Shown in pieces: positions 50,969-64,000 of a stretch of DNA of 64,000 nucleotides. The stretch's first letter is position 1. Each line of letters begins with the position of its first letter. The position numbers and the translations under genes are program-made. Origin of the DNA: Callipepla californica brunnescens (Eukaryota > Chordata > Aves > Galliformes > Odontophoridae); NCBI GenBank assembly GCA_023055505.1, contig JALIRH010000023.1, positions 9,058,423 through 9,122,422 of the forward strand. The letters are read 5' to 3'. The notes beneath the pieces were generated by a model. That model did not search any database and was not told the DNA's origin. It saw nothing but the letters and a program-made list of their open reading frames with translations.

Positions 50969-51652
50969 AGGCTGTTACAGGTTTCTGTGAGGTGCAGTCA
51001 GAACACATCAGAGTGTTGGGACCATAAGAATCAAAAACAAAAATATTTCACTCTCACTATTCATTTATTTGATTTTCAGTTGTTGTTGTTCTGTTTTGTT
51101 TGCTTTTGTAATAGGACTGAGCCAATATCCAAAGTGCATCTTGCAGTATGGTGTGGGTGTACTCCAATACCTTCATATCAGAAATGGTAGATGGAGTGTA
51201 CCTTATAGTACTGTGTAAAGATATCCAAACACTTCTAGTTCTGACAGTATAGACTGACATAACAGTGCATGTACTACATGTCGAGTCATTATTATTCCTG
51301 CCAAACTAAACTCTTTAGTATCTGTCTACTATTAAATGGATTCTGCAGCCTGAGTAGAAGGAAAAAGCATCAGATTCACATTCTTTTTGAAAGTCAAATA
51401 CAGAAAATGAATACCAGCTAACGTCTATGCCAGTTTTATGGGGGCCTAGAAACTCTAATTTACTTCTTGGTAAAAAATAGTTAAAAAAAAATTAAAGTGT
51501 ATATGAAATATATATACTTCATACATACATACATTATATTTCTATAATCGCTATTAGTTGCAGGTCCATGTACTCTTTTGCACCTTATATTAGGAAGGAG
51601 GAGCATTTCCTTTGATCACGTGGTATAGACCTATGCAAAGCAATTCCTGAAT
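50969..51652. other. AT-rich intergenic sequence
   Basis: No gene or repeat recognised apart from short TA-rich stretches near 51500-51545. Confidence 0.6.
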
Positions 51653-51653
51653 C

Positions 51654-52190
51654 TGAATCATAGAATGGTTTGAGTTGGAAGGGATGTTTGTTAACTCCCA
51701 ACTCCCTGCTATAGTCAGGGACATCTCCCACTAGACAGGTTGCACAAAGCCCCATCCAGCCTGGCCTTTAATGCTTCCAGGGTGAGAGCATCCACAACCT
51801 CCCTGGGAAGCCCGATCCAGTGTCTCAGCAGCCAAACAGTAAAGAATTTTTTCCTAATATGTAGTCTAAATCTATGTTCTTCAGGTTTAAAGCCATTTCC
51901 TCTTGTCTTGTTGCTACATGCCCTTATAAAATGTCCCTCCCCGGCTTTCATGCAGGTCTCCACAAGGAAGGCTGCTATAAGGTCCCACTAGAGCTTTCTC
52001 TTCTCCAGGCTGAAAAATCCCAGTTCTCTCAGCCTGTCCCTGTAGGGGAGATGCTCCAGTCCTCTGATCATCTTCATGGCCCTCCTCTGGACCTGCTCCA
52101 ACAGCTCCATGTCCTTCTCGTACTGGCGGCTCCAGAACAGAATGCAGTACTCCAGATGGGGTATCACAATAGCAGAGTCTTAATAAAGGT
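51654..52190 (-). mobile_element. CR1 LINE 3' end, antisense
   Basis: On the + strand it reads ATCATAGAATGGTTTGAGTT, then CCCCATCCAGCCTGGCC and AGCATCCACAACCTCCCTGG, and ends near CTCCAGATGGGGTATCAC. This is a classic CR1 3' end including the last part of ORF2. It is less diverged than most others here. Confidence 0.92.
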
Positions 52191-53939
52191 ATTGAATTAA
52201 TGCCCATTCTGAGTCCTGAAACTTAGTATTTTTTCTTATAGACATCTTCACCTTTTTATTGTTGTTGTTTGTTTGTTAATTATCTCTAAATTGAAGTTAA
52301 CTACTAGTACTGTTTACAGTTTGTCCCCAGAGCAAACAGGAACTTACAGAGCAAATTGCTGGCTCCAGTATCTATATGTCTACTTCCACTTTTAATGAAG
52401 TGGATACTTAGCTTCAGTAAATACACTTCTAATGTTCATTTAGCATTGCACAAAAGTGAAAAGAGTCAGACAAAAATTAGTGGAGTTCTGCAAAAAACAA
52501 AAACTACAAAAAAAAAAAAACAACCACAAAACATGAACTGGGATGAAGATGCTTGGTAGAGGACTTGTTATTAACAAATGCGGTATGTCTGATCTGCTCA
52601 TATAATTTATTGATGGATAAATCAGATGTAAGTGACTGTCGTGAACTGCAATGGATAAATAACCACTCCAAAGTCTTTTCATAGCCTGCATTTATTTGGA
52701 AGGCTAATCCAGAGAACATAAAGATGTTTCTCAACTTTAAAATATGTTCCTAAATATAAATGTTTGATGGATTGCAAGCTTCTTAGGTGTTTTTTTTTTG
52801 AGGTGGCAGTTGTTTGCATGTGACTGGGAGATGGAGCATATCAGCATACAAGAACTCCCACACGACCTGTCAGCAATGGGAAAAGAGCTCTTAACTCAGT
52901 GACAATGGGCAGCAAATATTTCAGACCATTTATAAGGAACTCTTTCTATTATTGCCATAGACAGTGTGAGCATATCCTTTTCCTGCTTCTCCTCCTTCCC
53001 TTACTCCCTCAAACTCTAGAAAAACCAGGCCCCAAACTCCAGTAAATGTGCATGTACCATCTGTCATGACAATTTTCCACAAACATTTTGAGAAGTAGAA
53101 ATTTAAAAAAAGTAAAAAAAAAAAAAAAAAGGAAAGTTACTTTTCTCAACAAAAACAAACTCAAAAAAAGACTCTGAATGAATATTATTTTGTTTTCCCT
53201 ATTATTGGAAATAAGAAGGTTGATATAAAAGGCATGATACCCTTGAGATCACAAAGTTAGAAGCATAGATTTTTTTAAAAAAGATACACATCCTTTCAGT
53301 CCCCATCTAAACTGTGTGAACCAGACACAAATGCATACTCTTGATGCTAGATACTTTGCATCCCACATCTTTGCTTTGTACTGAAACAAAATGATAATTT
53401 CTAAGGTTTTGTTTGTTTGTTTATTTGTTTTTCCCATTAAAAGCCGAGAGGCACCAATGAATGAAATAGCATCTACATGATAGTATAATGAATTTTAGAA
53501 AACATGAAGTACTCAAGGCATGTGTTCAGTATAACCACAGTTCTTTTTTCCTTCAAGTAATGATTTGTTTAGCAGAGAGTTTAGTACCCATTTACTAATA
53601 GAAACACCAGCTTTGTGAATGGCATTGCCAAAGCTTTAGTTTCTACGAGCAGACAGTCATTCTTTGATGAATACAGCCCATGGGGAGAAATGTTATCCAT
53701 CTACTGGAAGAGGTATGATCATTTTTGTGATAAGTCTGAACTATGCTTTAAATTAGTGGACTAGAGGAGCAATGTCCAAAGTTGCGGTGCTTGCATATTC
53801 ATGATCCACTGGAGCTCCCTGCTCCATTTTGAGTTGTGATGACATAGGAATCACAGAAATTTTGTGGGAAAACTCCTGTGCTTAGGAACACACACGACCT
53901 TTAAGAAAAATAGAAAAGGGAAGAGATGAAGTTGTTCTT
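52191..53939. other. AT-rich intergenic sequence
   Basis: No gene seen. Poly(A) stretches lie at 52507-52520 and 53114-53131, and a (GTTT)n run at about 53407-53431. Confidence 0.6.
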
Positions 53940-54205
53940 CATATGGGGTGGTCAGCCCTTAAACGGAGTCTAGGAGAGGTGGAGTCAGACTCCACCCCTT
54001 CTGGCCACACAGGTGAATTGTCCTCACCTGTGCTCCCTCAGCTGACTTAGAGCTTGCATCAAGTGATCAGTTAGTGGTTCAGTCCGAGATTCAGCAGTTC
54101 CCATACAGTGCTGAAGTATTCCTTGTAAATATGTCTTGCTCTAATTAATGCAGCTCTCATCCATTGTAACCATTTTAGTTATTTAACAGTGTGGACACTG
54201 TGCAA
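53940..54205. mobile_element. possible solo LTR or other GC-richer repeat
   Basis: A compositional island in AT-rich DNA. It contains a stem-loop (GGTGGAGT / ACTCCACC, 53978-53996) and a 16-bp hairpin ACAGTGTGGACACTGT at 54186-54201. The block style resembles an avian LTR, but no clear TG...CA ends or target duplication were found, so this is a low-confidence call. Confidence 0.25.
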
Positions 54206-54665
54206 ATTTACAATCCCCATCGTCTCATTGATCAAAGTACATAAGGGAAAAAAGTAGTTTTAAGCAAATTAAAACAGGTTTATTAAGATGGTATTGGGAA
54301 GAGGCTGATTTCTGATAATGATTTAATGGTATTCTGCATGCATTTTGTCATACAGAAGATTCCTGTGCTGCAATATGTATATTATTGGAGTGTTAAAGGA
54401 ATTCCTTAATGCATTCAGTTACAAAATACTAAACATCTGGTATCATTTCACCATGCAAATTTATAAACACAGCCTGCTTCCTCTTTTTTTTTTTTTTTTT
54501 TTTGACCCAGAAGTGTACAGAGCATTCCCATTAAGGTAGTAAGAAATGTTTCATGTGTAGTTTGTTTACAATAAACATTTTGCCTTTGACAATTAGATAG
54601 TAACAGAGGAAGATGTTTTCTCTCAATTTCATGGAATGCAACAAATCTCAGAATGGTATAGTCTG
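54206..54665. other. AT-rich intergenic sequence
   Basis: Contains a run of 20 T at 54484-54503. No gene seen. Confidence 0.6.
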
Positions 54666-54669
54666 AGAC

Positions 54670-55970
54670 CATAAATAATTATGGATCATACGTGGAGACG
54701 CCAGAAAGAACAAGAAAGGCATCTATAGGTACCTCAACCAGAAAAGGAAAGTGCAGGATGGAGTGCCCCCCATAGGGACTGACACAGGCAGGCTGGTAAC
54801 AAGGAGAAGGTTGAGTTACTTAACATTTTGCCTTGGTCTTCCCTAATAACTGTTCTCCACACAGCCCTCAAACATTCAGTTTGGTATGATGGAACTGGAT
54901 AAGCAACATCTCTCCCACTGTAGGTGAAGATCAGATTCATAACTGCCTGAGGAACATGAACATTCGTAAGTCTATGAGCCTTGATGAGATACATCCTAGA
55001 GTCCTGAGGGAATTGTCTGATGTGGTTGCCAAGCCACTCTCTATAATATTAGAGAAGTCAAGGCAATCAAGATAAGTCCCTCATGACCGAAAAAAGGCAG
55101 CATCACACCCAATTTAGAAACAGTAAATAGGATGACCCTGAGAACTACTGACACTGCATCAGTGAACAAAGGAAAAGCCACGCATGTCACCTACCTTGAT
55201 TTCATTAAGGCCTTTGATATGGTACCCCACAACATCCTTCCCTCCATACTGGAAAGATATGGATTTGATTCGTGGACTGTTCAATGGATGAAGGGCTGGC
55301 TGCAGGACCAAATCCAGAGAGTGGTGGTCAGTGGCTCAGTGTCTGGATGGAGATTGGTGGTGTATGGTGTCCCCCACGGACTCTTTAATATTTTCATCAA
55401 GACATTGACAACAAGGTCGAGTGCACCCTCAGCAAATCAATACACCAGGATTGGATGTCATTCAGAAGGCTCAAAAACAGGCTTGAGCAGTGGGCCTGGG
55501 AGAGCCTCATAAAGTTAAACAAATCCAATGCAAGATCTTGCATCTGGGTCAAGGCAATCTTCTTTACCAATATAAGCTGGAGGATGAAAGGATTGGGCAC
55601 AGTCCTGCTGAAAAAGACCTGAGATTACTAGTGGATAGCAAGCTGGACATGAGCCAGCAATTTGCTCTTACAGCCCAGAAAGCCATCTATATCCCAGGCT
55701 GCATCCAAAGAAGTGTGGCCAGCAAGTTCACAGAGGTGACCCTGCTTCTCTATTCTGTGCTAGTGAGGCCTCACCTGGAGTCCTGCATCCAGATGTGGAG
55801 TGTTCAGTACAAGAGAGATGTGGAGCTGTTGGAATGTGTCCAGAGAAGGGGTGAGGCTGGATCAGGCCCTGGGTACATTGTTGTGTCCCTCTTCATTGCA
55901 GAGTTATTGGACTAGATGGCCTTCAAATGTCCCTTCCAACTCTAAGGATTTATGATTCTATGATCACATC
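54670..55970 (+). mobile_element. CR1 LINE, RT region to 3' end
   Basis: Contains an ORF2 segment before the RT, then the RT palm with YLDFIKAFDMVPHNILPS at about 55190-55245 and VVVSGSVSGWR and YGVPHG downstream. An internal deletion removes the catalytic ADD region. The C-terminal motifs ILHLGQGN, LLVDSKLDMSQ and VLVRPHLESCIQMW follow. A second deletion precedes the 3' end (TAGATGGCCTTCAAATGTCC) and the TATGATTCTATGATCA short tandem. Confidence 0.9.
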
Positions 55971-57360
55971 TCATTATCTAGTAAATTGTTTGTTTTTAAG
56001 AACAGATTTTCTGGCACGTGATCATTCTTTCTATTTTTTACCTACAAACAGTCCAGCGTCTTTTCTCAAAATCATACAATGAAAAATTATGTGGTAGGTA
56101 GTTTCAAAAAACCTTAATGCTTTTCTCTAATTGCATTTTTTTTTCAATTGACTGTAATTCTTTTTACTGCATGCTGCAAGAGTCACAAAGGTTCTTTTAT
56201 CTGGCAAAGCTATGGATACTTCATTGTTATATGCCATTTCCACTCAGGTTTTTAGAGTAAAAAATATGATGGGTTTTATTTTCTATCATAACAATAGTGT
56301 GTTGACAGCAATGGATGTACTTGAAATTGTACAGTACTGAAATCTAAAAGCCACATTTCTCCTGAAAACATTTTCATTTTAAGAAAGAAATACTTGAATA
56401 AGGAAATAAGGATTTCCCCCTTATGTTTGACTTCTAAAATTTAATTTAAGATGTACTTATCTTCTGTGAACAATGTAAAAGTTATACGCAACTATGCACA
56501 TAAAAATACTAAGCATTTCAATATTAAGCACATCAATAAAACAATTATGAATGAAACACATAAAATGGAAAATATTTAATAAATATACACTTTTTTACAG
56601 TTTCATAATTTTCATAAGCTTGAAATTATTTTTTTTTGGGGGGGGGAAGAAGCATAAGTAATTCATTTTGATGATTATTTTTTCGTATTTGCTAAATAAT
56701 TCTTTTTAACAGTCTGCTAGAATTTCTCTTCAGCCTTACTGACAATGAAATTTGAAAGAAAAGTAATCATCTAGAAAAAAGCAAGCAAAATTAAGGACCA
56801 ACTAATCTATTTACGAAATGTATTCAATGAGATTAAGAAAACAAAAACAATGCATTAATTGAACACTATTATCTTTCTCCAAAACAAAACAAAAAAAATT
56901 ATGCTAACCTCCCTAGATAGTAACAAAAACGTCTAATAATTCACTTTTGCATACATAAATATAACATTCTGAAATATTTGCACTGAATCCTTAAGACTAA
57001 TTTGTTTTGGAAGTAATTTTAAAATTTCTAGAATTCCCACAATGATATATGAAAATTAGTAGAATATTCAAGCAACTGAATCTTCACATTAACTGCATGA
57101 TAAAAATCTTAAAATACAGAACCTGGAATGCTCCTACATCTAGACTGCCAGCACCAAAACCCATCAACCTTGGAGTCGGCCCCAGCCATTTTAAAGGACT
57201 GACAACCCAACTTGTACCCCACTGAAATCAAGAGAGCACACACGTTCTTCTGTGGGCTTAGTCACTATAATCTACAGGTTATACACCCTCCAAAACAAGA
57301 CTCCTCTTCACATAAGTCACAAAAAGCAGCATCTAAATTGAAACTGTGAGACACAGTGCA
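55971..57360. other. AT-rich intergenic sequence
   Basis: No gene recognised. A T-run followed by eight or more G lies at about 56628-56646. A mariner 5' part might be expected just upstream of 57365 but was not recognised. Confidence 0.55.
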
Positions 57361-57364
57361 ACTG

Positions 57365-57680
57365 AGAAGAAAAGCTTTCTCTTGCAACACAATGATGTCA
57401 AATTCCTACCAGTCTTGGCTGGGCTGTCCTACCACACCCACGTAGACTCTGGATTTGGTGCCTTCTGACTTCCATCTGTTCAAGCTGGTGAAAGGTGAAC
57501 TGTGTGGACAGTATTTTCATAGCAATGATTCCATCATAACAGCTGTGAAACTGTAGGTCACTATTGCTAGTGCTGATTTTCCAAGTATAGTGCACAGACT
57601 CTTGTTCATCGCTGGTGAAAATGCGTATATAATGGTGGTGACTGTGTTGAAAAATGGTTTCATAGTGTTTTTTAGCTGAG
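57365..57680 (+). mobile_element. mariner-family transposase fossil, C-terminal part
   Basis: The + frame through 57446 reads LDLVPSDFHLFKLVKGEL, then GQYFHSNDSIITAV and a segment ending AYIMVVTVLKNGF. This is the arrangement of the mariner transposase end around the third catalytic Asp (the DLxPSD motif). The Asp codons of DLVPSD (57452 and 57467) are kept. Stops at 57443 and 57554 and a likely frameshift near 57400 break the frame, and a TGA at 57677 sits where the protein would end. The N-terminal helix-turn-helix and the inverted repeats were not found. Confidence 0.75.
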
Positions 57681-58834
57681 AATTTGCTCAATCAAATAAT
57701 GTTACTGCAGTCTTTCTAATGGTTGTAGTTTCCAAGAAAATATATAAGAGGTAATATTTTCAGAGCAGTCCATGTAGTGTAGCATCAGCTGCTGTGTTCA
57801 ACAATATAACGGTACAGTTTACTCTCCATGTAATATTGTTTGTCATTTTGCATTCCCAGAATGAAGAGGAGAACAGCTATTTCCAAGACATAGTTTTACA
57901 AAAACTAATATTAATTCTTGTGACATAGTTAAAAAATCATTTTCCCTAGACAATACACATTTTCTAGGCTTTTACCTGGACTGGCATGTTATTTCAGGAT
58001 TTATCAAGACATAGGTAATCTGAGGATTGAACATGACATATTTCCTACTCCTTCCAGAATCAAAGCACTTCATTTGTGTTCACTAAAAAACAAAACAACA
58101 AAGTCTATTGGGGTAGTTCCAATGAACCCAGGAAAACAATTTTTCTTCATACTTGTATAGTGGTTTCTTTAATCCAATGTCCATTTCACAGTTGAGTTAC
58201 AAACTCCAGACTGGGTTACAAGGGAATACTAAAGGACTTTCATTTATACTGCCACCAGACATAACTTTAATGCTGTTCTTGCATTTAGCATCTTTCACCA
58301 GTTTACTGAAGCGTGAGTTCTGTAGTGTACCTCATTGAACTTAGCAGTACCTAAGATAGAAATACATTTGCAGAACAGCTCCCAAGAGATTAGTATGGAA
58401 AATCAGTTCCTTTATTGCAGATGTAACAATTTATAGTGTACCATTAGTATAGCTTTTCTATTAACTTACTGAATACACTAATGCCAAAAAGGCAGCGAAT
58501 TAAGTTTTGTATCTCCCCCTCCCCAACCGTCCCTGAATATGTATTTCTGTAGTGCAATCAGCTTTCAAAGTAAATGTTTTACAATAACATTAAGTGATCC
58601 TAAAATGATGAAAGCATTTTAGAAACAGATAATCTAAAGTTATGCTTCAAAGTCAAAAGGATTGTTTTTACTATGGCATAGGACAGGTACGCTTTACTGT
58701 AAATCTTATTGAGCTGTTGTTACAGTAAAACATTTGCATAATCTTCACCTTGTTTCAAACTGAGTAAAAACAAAATTATTTGAGAATAATTCTCAACATA
58801 AATTGAAGGAGAGAATTTGCAAAGACAGAATTTA

Positions 58835-58934
58835 TATACGTATATCTATACACACACAGAGAGATGTATATATGTATATAAATTTACATATTTACATATG
58901 TATATATACAATACATATATGTAAATGTACTTAA

Positions 58935-58966
<32 letters not shown>

Positions 58967-58975
58967 GTATTTATA
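58835..58975. repeat. composite TA/CA/TG microsatellite
   Basis: ATATGTATATA and CACACA units followed by (GT)n at about 58935-58954 and TATGTGTATG. Confidence 0.9.
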
Positions 58976-60307
58976 GAATATTTATTTATAGTGAGAGATT
59001 AATTAAGAGATTTAATGACATTTAAAAAGAGAGTGCATATCTGAAAAGACCATTCCAAATAAGTGGAGAGTGATAATGAAAAAAATGCTTATTAGTAATT
59101 AAGTTTTCATCTAGCCCACTGGAGAGTTAAGAGAAAATATTTGTATTTTTCTTTTGTAAATTACTCTATATATATCTGATGAAGCAAAAAATTAAAAGTA
59201 AAAATACAAAAAATAACCACAGCATTAAGCATTTTGTCAAGTTGTTTTGTTTGAACTCTTGCGTGTAAAATAAGTCTTACATTTTGACAGAAAATTGTAT
59301 TTTGTTAACAAGGAGAGAGGGTCATGTGTCTTATTGTTCAAAATGATTCTGTTAATCATCTGGAAATGCTACTATAAAATTTTGGAATCTTAGTAGAAAG
59401 TAGACTTAGAAGATTATCTATACATTCATGTAGACTTTTCTTTTTATTTCCCCAAACGACCTTCACTTATAGATGGAAGTCGCAAAATTTAAATTGAGCA
59501 AAAATGATTATATGCTAATATAATGTTTCTTTCTTTTTTCTTGTTAACTTCTGAGTCAATGTAGGCAAGAGAGGCCAATTTCTCAGCACTTTTATGTGCT
59601 TTCTACATAGAAAATGAGACATTTTTCTTTCTTTATTTTAAGCTTATTACTGAATGCTTAAAAGTCAAACCGAAAATGGAAGCTATTCATCCATTTTCTG
59701 CTCTATTTTTTGGAACATTAATGTTTAAAATTTGACCGTGAAATTTATAGAGAATGTAGTTGAAATGATACTGTTGCTGCTTATTGCATTTCTAGTTCAC
59801 CACAGAAGTATTGCTTGTGCTGGCCGACTGAGAATCTGCTGGTCCTTCAAGAAAAGTGATAAAAAACTAAGTGTCCCCCGTATGGAAAAACTTGATAGAT
59901 ACAGTATGAATTGCTTATACTAACTAAAACCCATCTTTAAATGAAAATTTGTATTTTGCCATTTTCTTTAGATCATGTCTTTCTCTGAATTTCGATTTTA
60001 GCATATAAAAGGTGAAACTACTTCTATACTCTTTAATTAAGTAGCAGAATGTAGTAAGTTGGCCATCCTGTTACATTCTCTTTAATAATAAAGAATGATC
60101 TCAAAACATAGTAAAGCTGCACAGCAGTTTCCCTTTGAAACAAACAAAAATCTCTAAGATTCTGAGTTGGAACATCTATAAAATTCGAATACTGAATTCT
60201 GCCTAAAGTCAGCTTGAACTGAACATCAAACTGCTACTGCTGCCACAGAGTTCCAAAAAAGGGAAATGAGTTGTAGTAATCCAGCACTATCATTCCCTTA
60301 AATTCTT

Positions 60308-60345
60308 TACTACTACTACTACTACAACTACTACTGCTACTACTA
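60308..60345. repeat. (CTA)n trinucleotide repeat
   Basis: About twelve CTA units with two single-base interruptions. Confidence 0.95.
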
Positions 60346-63300
60346 AAAGTTAATGTCTAACATCTGACTATGGAAGAAGCTCTGCTAAATCTATAAAAAT
60401 GCATCATGATTATTACCCAAACTCCTTTACACAAGAAAGAAGAATTAAGGCAGAGTTACACAAGTGAAGTTTTTCTACTGGAATATTTACAGAGGGACAG
60501 GATCCCCTTGAAACTTTGCTACTATGCTGACTGGTGACACCAGAAACTGTAGGTGCTTTATTTTTAATTAGCTTTCAGAATGCTAGATTAGTATGGGAAG
60601 AATCCATATATTACAGTGCAAATCTTACATTTTTAGCATATTTTATTCCTCTTGGCAACAGAGAACCAATTTTCCTTGGAAATAATAAGCACTAAGACAT
60701 GATCTAAAAGGTTTAAAAGGAATTTTTGGAAGGACAGAACAAAAAAAAGTAATATTTCTCTTCTCATTGGAGAAATTTACTTTCTGCCTCAGTTCAACCA
60801 ATTTTCAGTTCTTTAACTAATTTGATGCCTTCACTAGAATATATCATAACTGTTACTTCCTTATGTGGAATAGAAATTTAGTTCTCCAAAACACCAGTAA
60901 TAACAACTATCAATTTTACATGCAGCTTCTATAGCCACCAGCAAAGCTGCTGTCAAGAGTATCCTTATTTATCCGATATTTCATCTACCATCTTTATTGT
61001 ATTTTGCAAAAATTTGTTTGTTTGTTTGTAAAGCTGCATTTTTACATTAATAACTTCTAATTTCAAGTGGTAAAGGAAAATTAAGAGGTTAGTAAACTTA
61101 GTACTTAAACTGAACTTCAGAATTAACATGGATTTCATTTTTTTCTGCTTGGATCCTTAATCTTATCTGCTTAACTGACAAACTACATTTTCTTCTGCTT
61201 CATTTTTGCAGTGAGAAAGTAGTGAAAAATGTTATTAAGTTACCAAACATAAATCTGGAATACTCCATTTGCAGGAAAAAAAATCACACTCAATTGGATA
61301 TTGTTTTCGTCTCTCTTTTTATTATGTCAGATAAAGGTCTGCTTGTTCTGTAGAAGTACATTCCCCTCATCCCCCCAGGTTTCTACTTCAACCTGGCCAA
61401 GACCTTGATCAGATCTGACAACAATCAAAGTGTTGCCAAGACAGGTTAACAAACACAATACTGTCTGAAACTGATAGCAGACACCTGGTTAAACAAGTAC
61501 CAGGTAAATAAAATACTTTGGGGAAGTAGAGCACAGTGGGCAAGTTGGTCTTCTCATTTTGTATCCCTGTAGCCAAGGTGGCCTACTAATGGACTTTAAA
61601 TGAATGTGTGTGTTATAGTGAATGTCTGCCTCAAAGGCCAAGCTTAACTTTAGCTAAATAAAGTGGGATTTTTGAATATGTGTGGCATAAAATTGGAGGA
61701 TAAAAAGATGAAAAAACGATGGAAGTAGAGAGAAATAGAGTACACTAATATTCCACTCACAGTTCTGCGGTTCTTTGCAATTCCAATTCATTTGCAGGAA
61801 GTATCAGTATTTATTTTGTCTATATCTGAGATAGTTTATCAAAACTTTCAAATAAAATGTATTTCTACCATGGGTCCATCAGTCCTTTCAGCAGGCTAAC
61901 AGAACCTTTCAAACAAGAATTGCCAAACCACTCTATTTTCTCGGTACTGGTGATACTGGAAAGAGAAGAAGCCAGAATAAGGGCACTGAGGATATTTCAC
62001 ATGATATGCAAGTGCTTCAGTGTGCTCTTACATGCAGAAATCCATGTTTGTTTTCACAGTTATTCACCACTGATATTTTTCTGCACTCAGCTCAGATGTA
62101 TGTCTGCAAGTATGCCTGGATTATGTATTTGGTGAAAGCTAGCTATGATGTGGCTGATGCAATTTAGATGGAACTAGAAGATACAACAATACATCAGATA
62201 CCAGATTCAGATGCCTAACTTCATGGAGTTTTTCCAAGGATGGTAACATCATAAGCTCTGTTACACTCATAAATGTTGTGACATAAAACTTACATATAAA
62301 AAAAATCTCATAATAACAGTAGCTTTGACCTTTAATTTCTATTGTTGATACAGTCTCAAATGTGAATTACCTGCGTAAGTATCACTTGAGCAAATTTTAA
62401 ACAATTGTAAAAAGAAGTTCCACATAATTGCACAGATTATAAGTGTATATATATGTTTTAATTTTACCATTATATGGTACGGTTTTTAACTTTGCTAGCT
62501 CTGTAAAAAAAAAATAAAAAACATAAAAATAAAAAATAATTAGAAAAAGCCGTGCAGAAAAAAAATAATATTCTAGATTAGGAACGTACTGAGAAACAAG
62601 GTAAATTCAAAGTTACAATAGCAGTTGTTCAATTTTCAATTAGTACTTTACACTAATTAGATATGTTACTTAATTTATTTCTGTAGGTTATATGCTTTCA
62701 CCTGTGCTGCTCTTTCTTCATTTATTAACCTTATCTACAGAACAGCAGGGAAACCATCCTACTTTAAGGCTTCTATTTAACTTTTCCCTATTAAAGGATA
62801 GAATGCAAATTAACTGTAACTAATGTCTCTACATTTCTATTATGTCAAATTGAAATTAGTCTGAAAAGATAAGAATAAATTCCCTATGCATAGTAACTCA
62901 TAATCAGTTTCCAACATTTTTATTCTTAATCAAATCATATATAGATTCAGGGAAAATCCACAGATTTTTAAAAAATGTCCAGGTGCCCAGAATTTCAATT
63001 TTAATGACAGGATTGTTTCACTTTATTACAATACTAGCTAGTATATTCTATTTCATGTGTAATATTAAATCGTAAGTGCCCTATATTTCATCATCTGTTT
63101 ATATTTAAGTATTTATATTTTTCATCATATATTTATATTTATGTTTAGTACTGCTTTTCAGTTATTGTTAGACCCTTTCTCCCATTGAAATTGCAGCCAG
63201 TCATAGGATCTGGAAATCATCTGAAAGGTTGAGTTGGATTGGTCACATACAAAAACTAAAAGAAAGCCTTAAATTTTTAGCATTTCTCAGGGATATGACA

Positions 63301-63670
63301 CCTGGATTTACGTTCTCCACTAGTGGTTACTGCAGTCTGGCATCAGTTCCTGGGATCTCCCAACCATCTCACTAAGCTTCCTGGAGTTCCAGGTCCTTAA
63401 TTCTGTCTGACTTCACTGTGCAAAGTTGATAATGCTTCCCTTGTGTTACAGCTAGGCTGCCAAGACTCTCATTTTGCTCTCTGTGCCATTTGCTCTTTCG
63501 TTGTCTACAGCTTAGTGTGGTATGTGCTCAGTGTTAACCTGAAAATAAAAATAGATCTATCAAAATTCCAGTAGAATGTGTTCATGTGGCAACTTCTGAT
63601 ATTAAGTGGAAAGTTCAGATGGGTCATATGACTTACAAGATGAAAACTTCATTTACTATGCATTGACTTA

Positions 63671-63810
63671 CAGAGTTACAGAATGGTTTGAGTTGTAAGA
63701 GATCTTTAAGATCATCTAGTACAACCTCTCTGCTATGGGCAGGGACACCTCCCACTAGACCAGGTTGCTCACAGCCCCATCCAGCCTGGCATTGAATGCT
63801 TCCAGTTATT
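63671..63810 (-). mobile_element. CR1 LINE 3' end fragment, antisense
   Basis: On the + strand it reads AGAATGGTTTGAGTTGTAAG, CTATGGGCAGGGACACCTCC and CAGCCCCATCCAGCCTGGC, the reverse complement of a CR1 3' end. It is truncated at both sides. Confidence 0.88.
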
Positions 63811-64000
63811 AACTGAAGGTAGTTAAACTGGCAAATGTACATTAGAAGCCCAGGCTTTTGAGAACTTGTGTACAAGAATGAAACAAAGTTTATTTTTTTA
63901 TGAGAAAATCTGTATAGCATATCAAACAAATTAATATAAATTGAGTTCAGTTGAAACAGAATTCAGAACTTACATTAATTCAACTTTGACTCCTAGAAAT

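Larger units (their letters stand above)
57681..63670. other. AT-rich intergenic sequence, about 6 kb
   Basis: No gene or CR1 recognised. Simple repeats are listed separately. A mixed-composition block at about 61360-61560 is unassigned. Confidence 0.55.

Noticed and set aside
55132..55915. 126- and 141-codon frames as genes
   Set aside because: Both are CR1 reverse-transcriptase pieces with internal deletions.
57398..57691. 97-codon frame on the - strand
   Set aside because: Antisense shadow of the mariner transposase fossil, whose motifs are on the + strand.

Overview
The window looks like bird nuclear DNA, probably galliform, though the species cannot be fixed from the sequence alone. 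The evidence is the many CR1 LINE fragments on both strands, a spliced gene with canonical GT/AG sites and AATAAA signals, an ERV-L-like pol fossil, a mariner transposase fossil, and AT-rich sequence with eukaryotic microsatellites. I see no prokaryotic operons, CRISPR array, or rRNA or tRNA genes.

Positions 1-14052 hold two head-to-tail copies of a 7466-bp unit. The first copy starts at the window edge, so the array may continue to the left. In the stretches I compared, the copies show no difference from 1-6265 against 7467-13731. Each unit carries, in order: the end of an LTR-like element, about 2 kb of AT-rich sequence, a promoter/first-exon block (A), an old CR1 fragment, a nearly identical promoter/first-exon block (B), a 169-bp intron, and one coding exon for a 346-residue RING-finger protein. 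A polyadenylation region, a decayed CR1 and a spacer follow. The protein has a C3HC4 RING at its extreme N-terminus, a hydrophobic helical middle, a Pro/Ala/Gly/Glu-rich linker and a strongly basic tail. It looks like a nuclear E3 ubiquitin ligase of the TOPORS/ICP0-like RING type. The promoter blocks hold several CRE-like TGACATCA/TGACGCA sites.

The right edge of the array lies inside a CR1. The two copies match up to about 13731, then differ at roughly one base in twelve to the end of the CR1, after which unrelated single-copy DNA begins.

From 14053 to 28800 the DNA is a graveyard of CR1 fragments (+ and -), including a long CR1 ORF2 relic at 17870-19960. It also holds an antisense ERV-L-like reverse transcriptase fragment (24285-24640). 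Directly beside that is an 11-unit, 21-bp repeat that reads on the + strand as perfect heptads (24758-24988). From about 28800 to 50700 lies AT-rich DNA with almost no recognisable transposons and no convincing gene, typical of a gene desert or a very large intron. From 50700 to 64000 there are more CR1 fragments, an LTR-like GC-richer block (53940-54205), a mariner transposase C-terminus (57365-57680) and simple repeats.

The only convincing protein-coding genes are the two copies of the RING gene. All other long open frames read as transposon relics, antisense shadows of the GC-rich RING exon, or chance frames.
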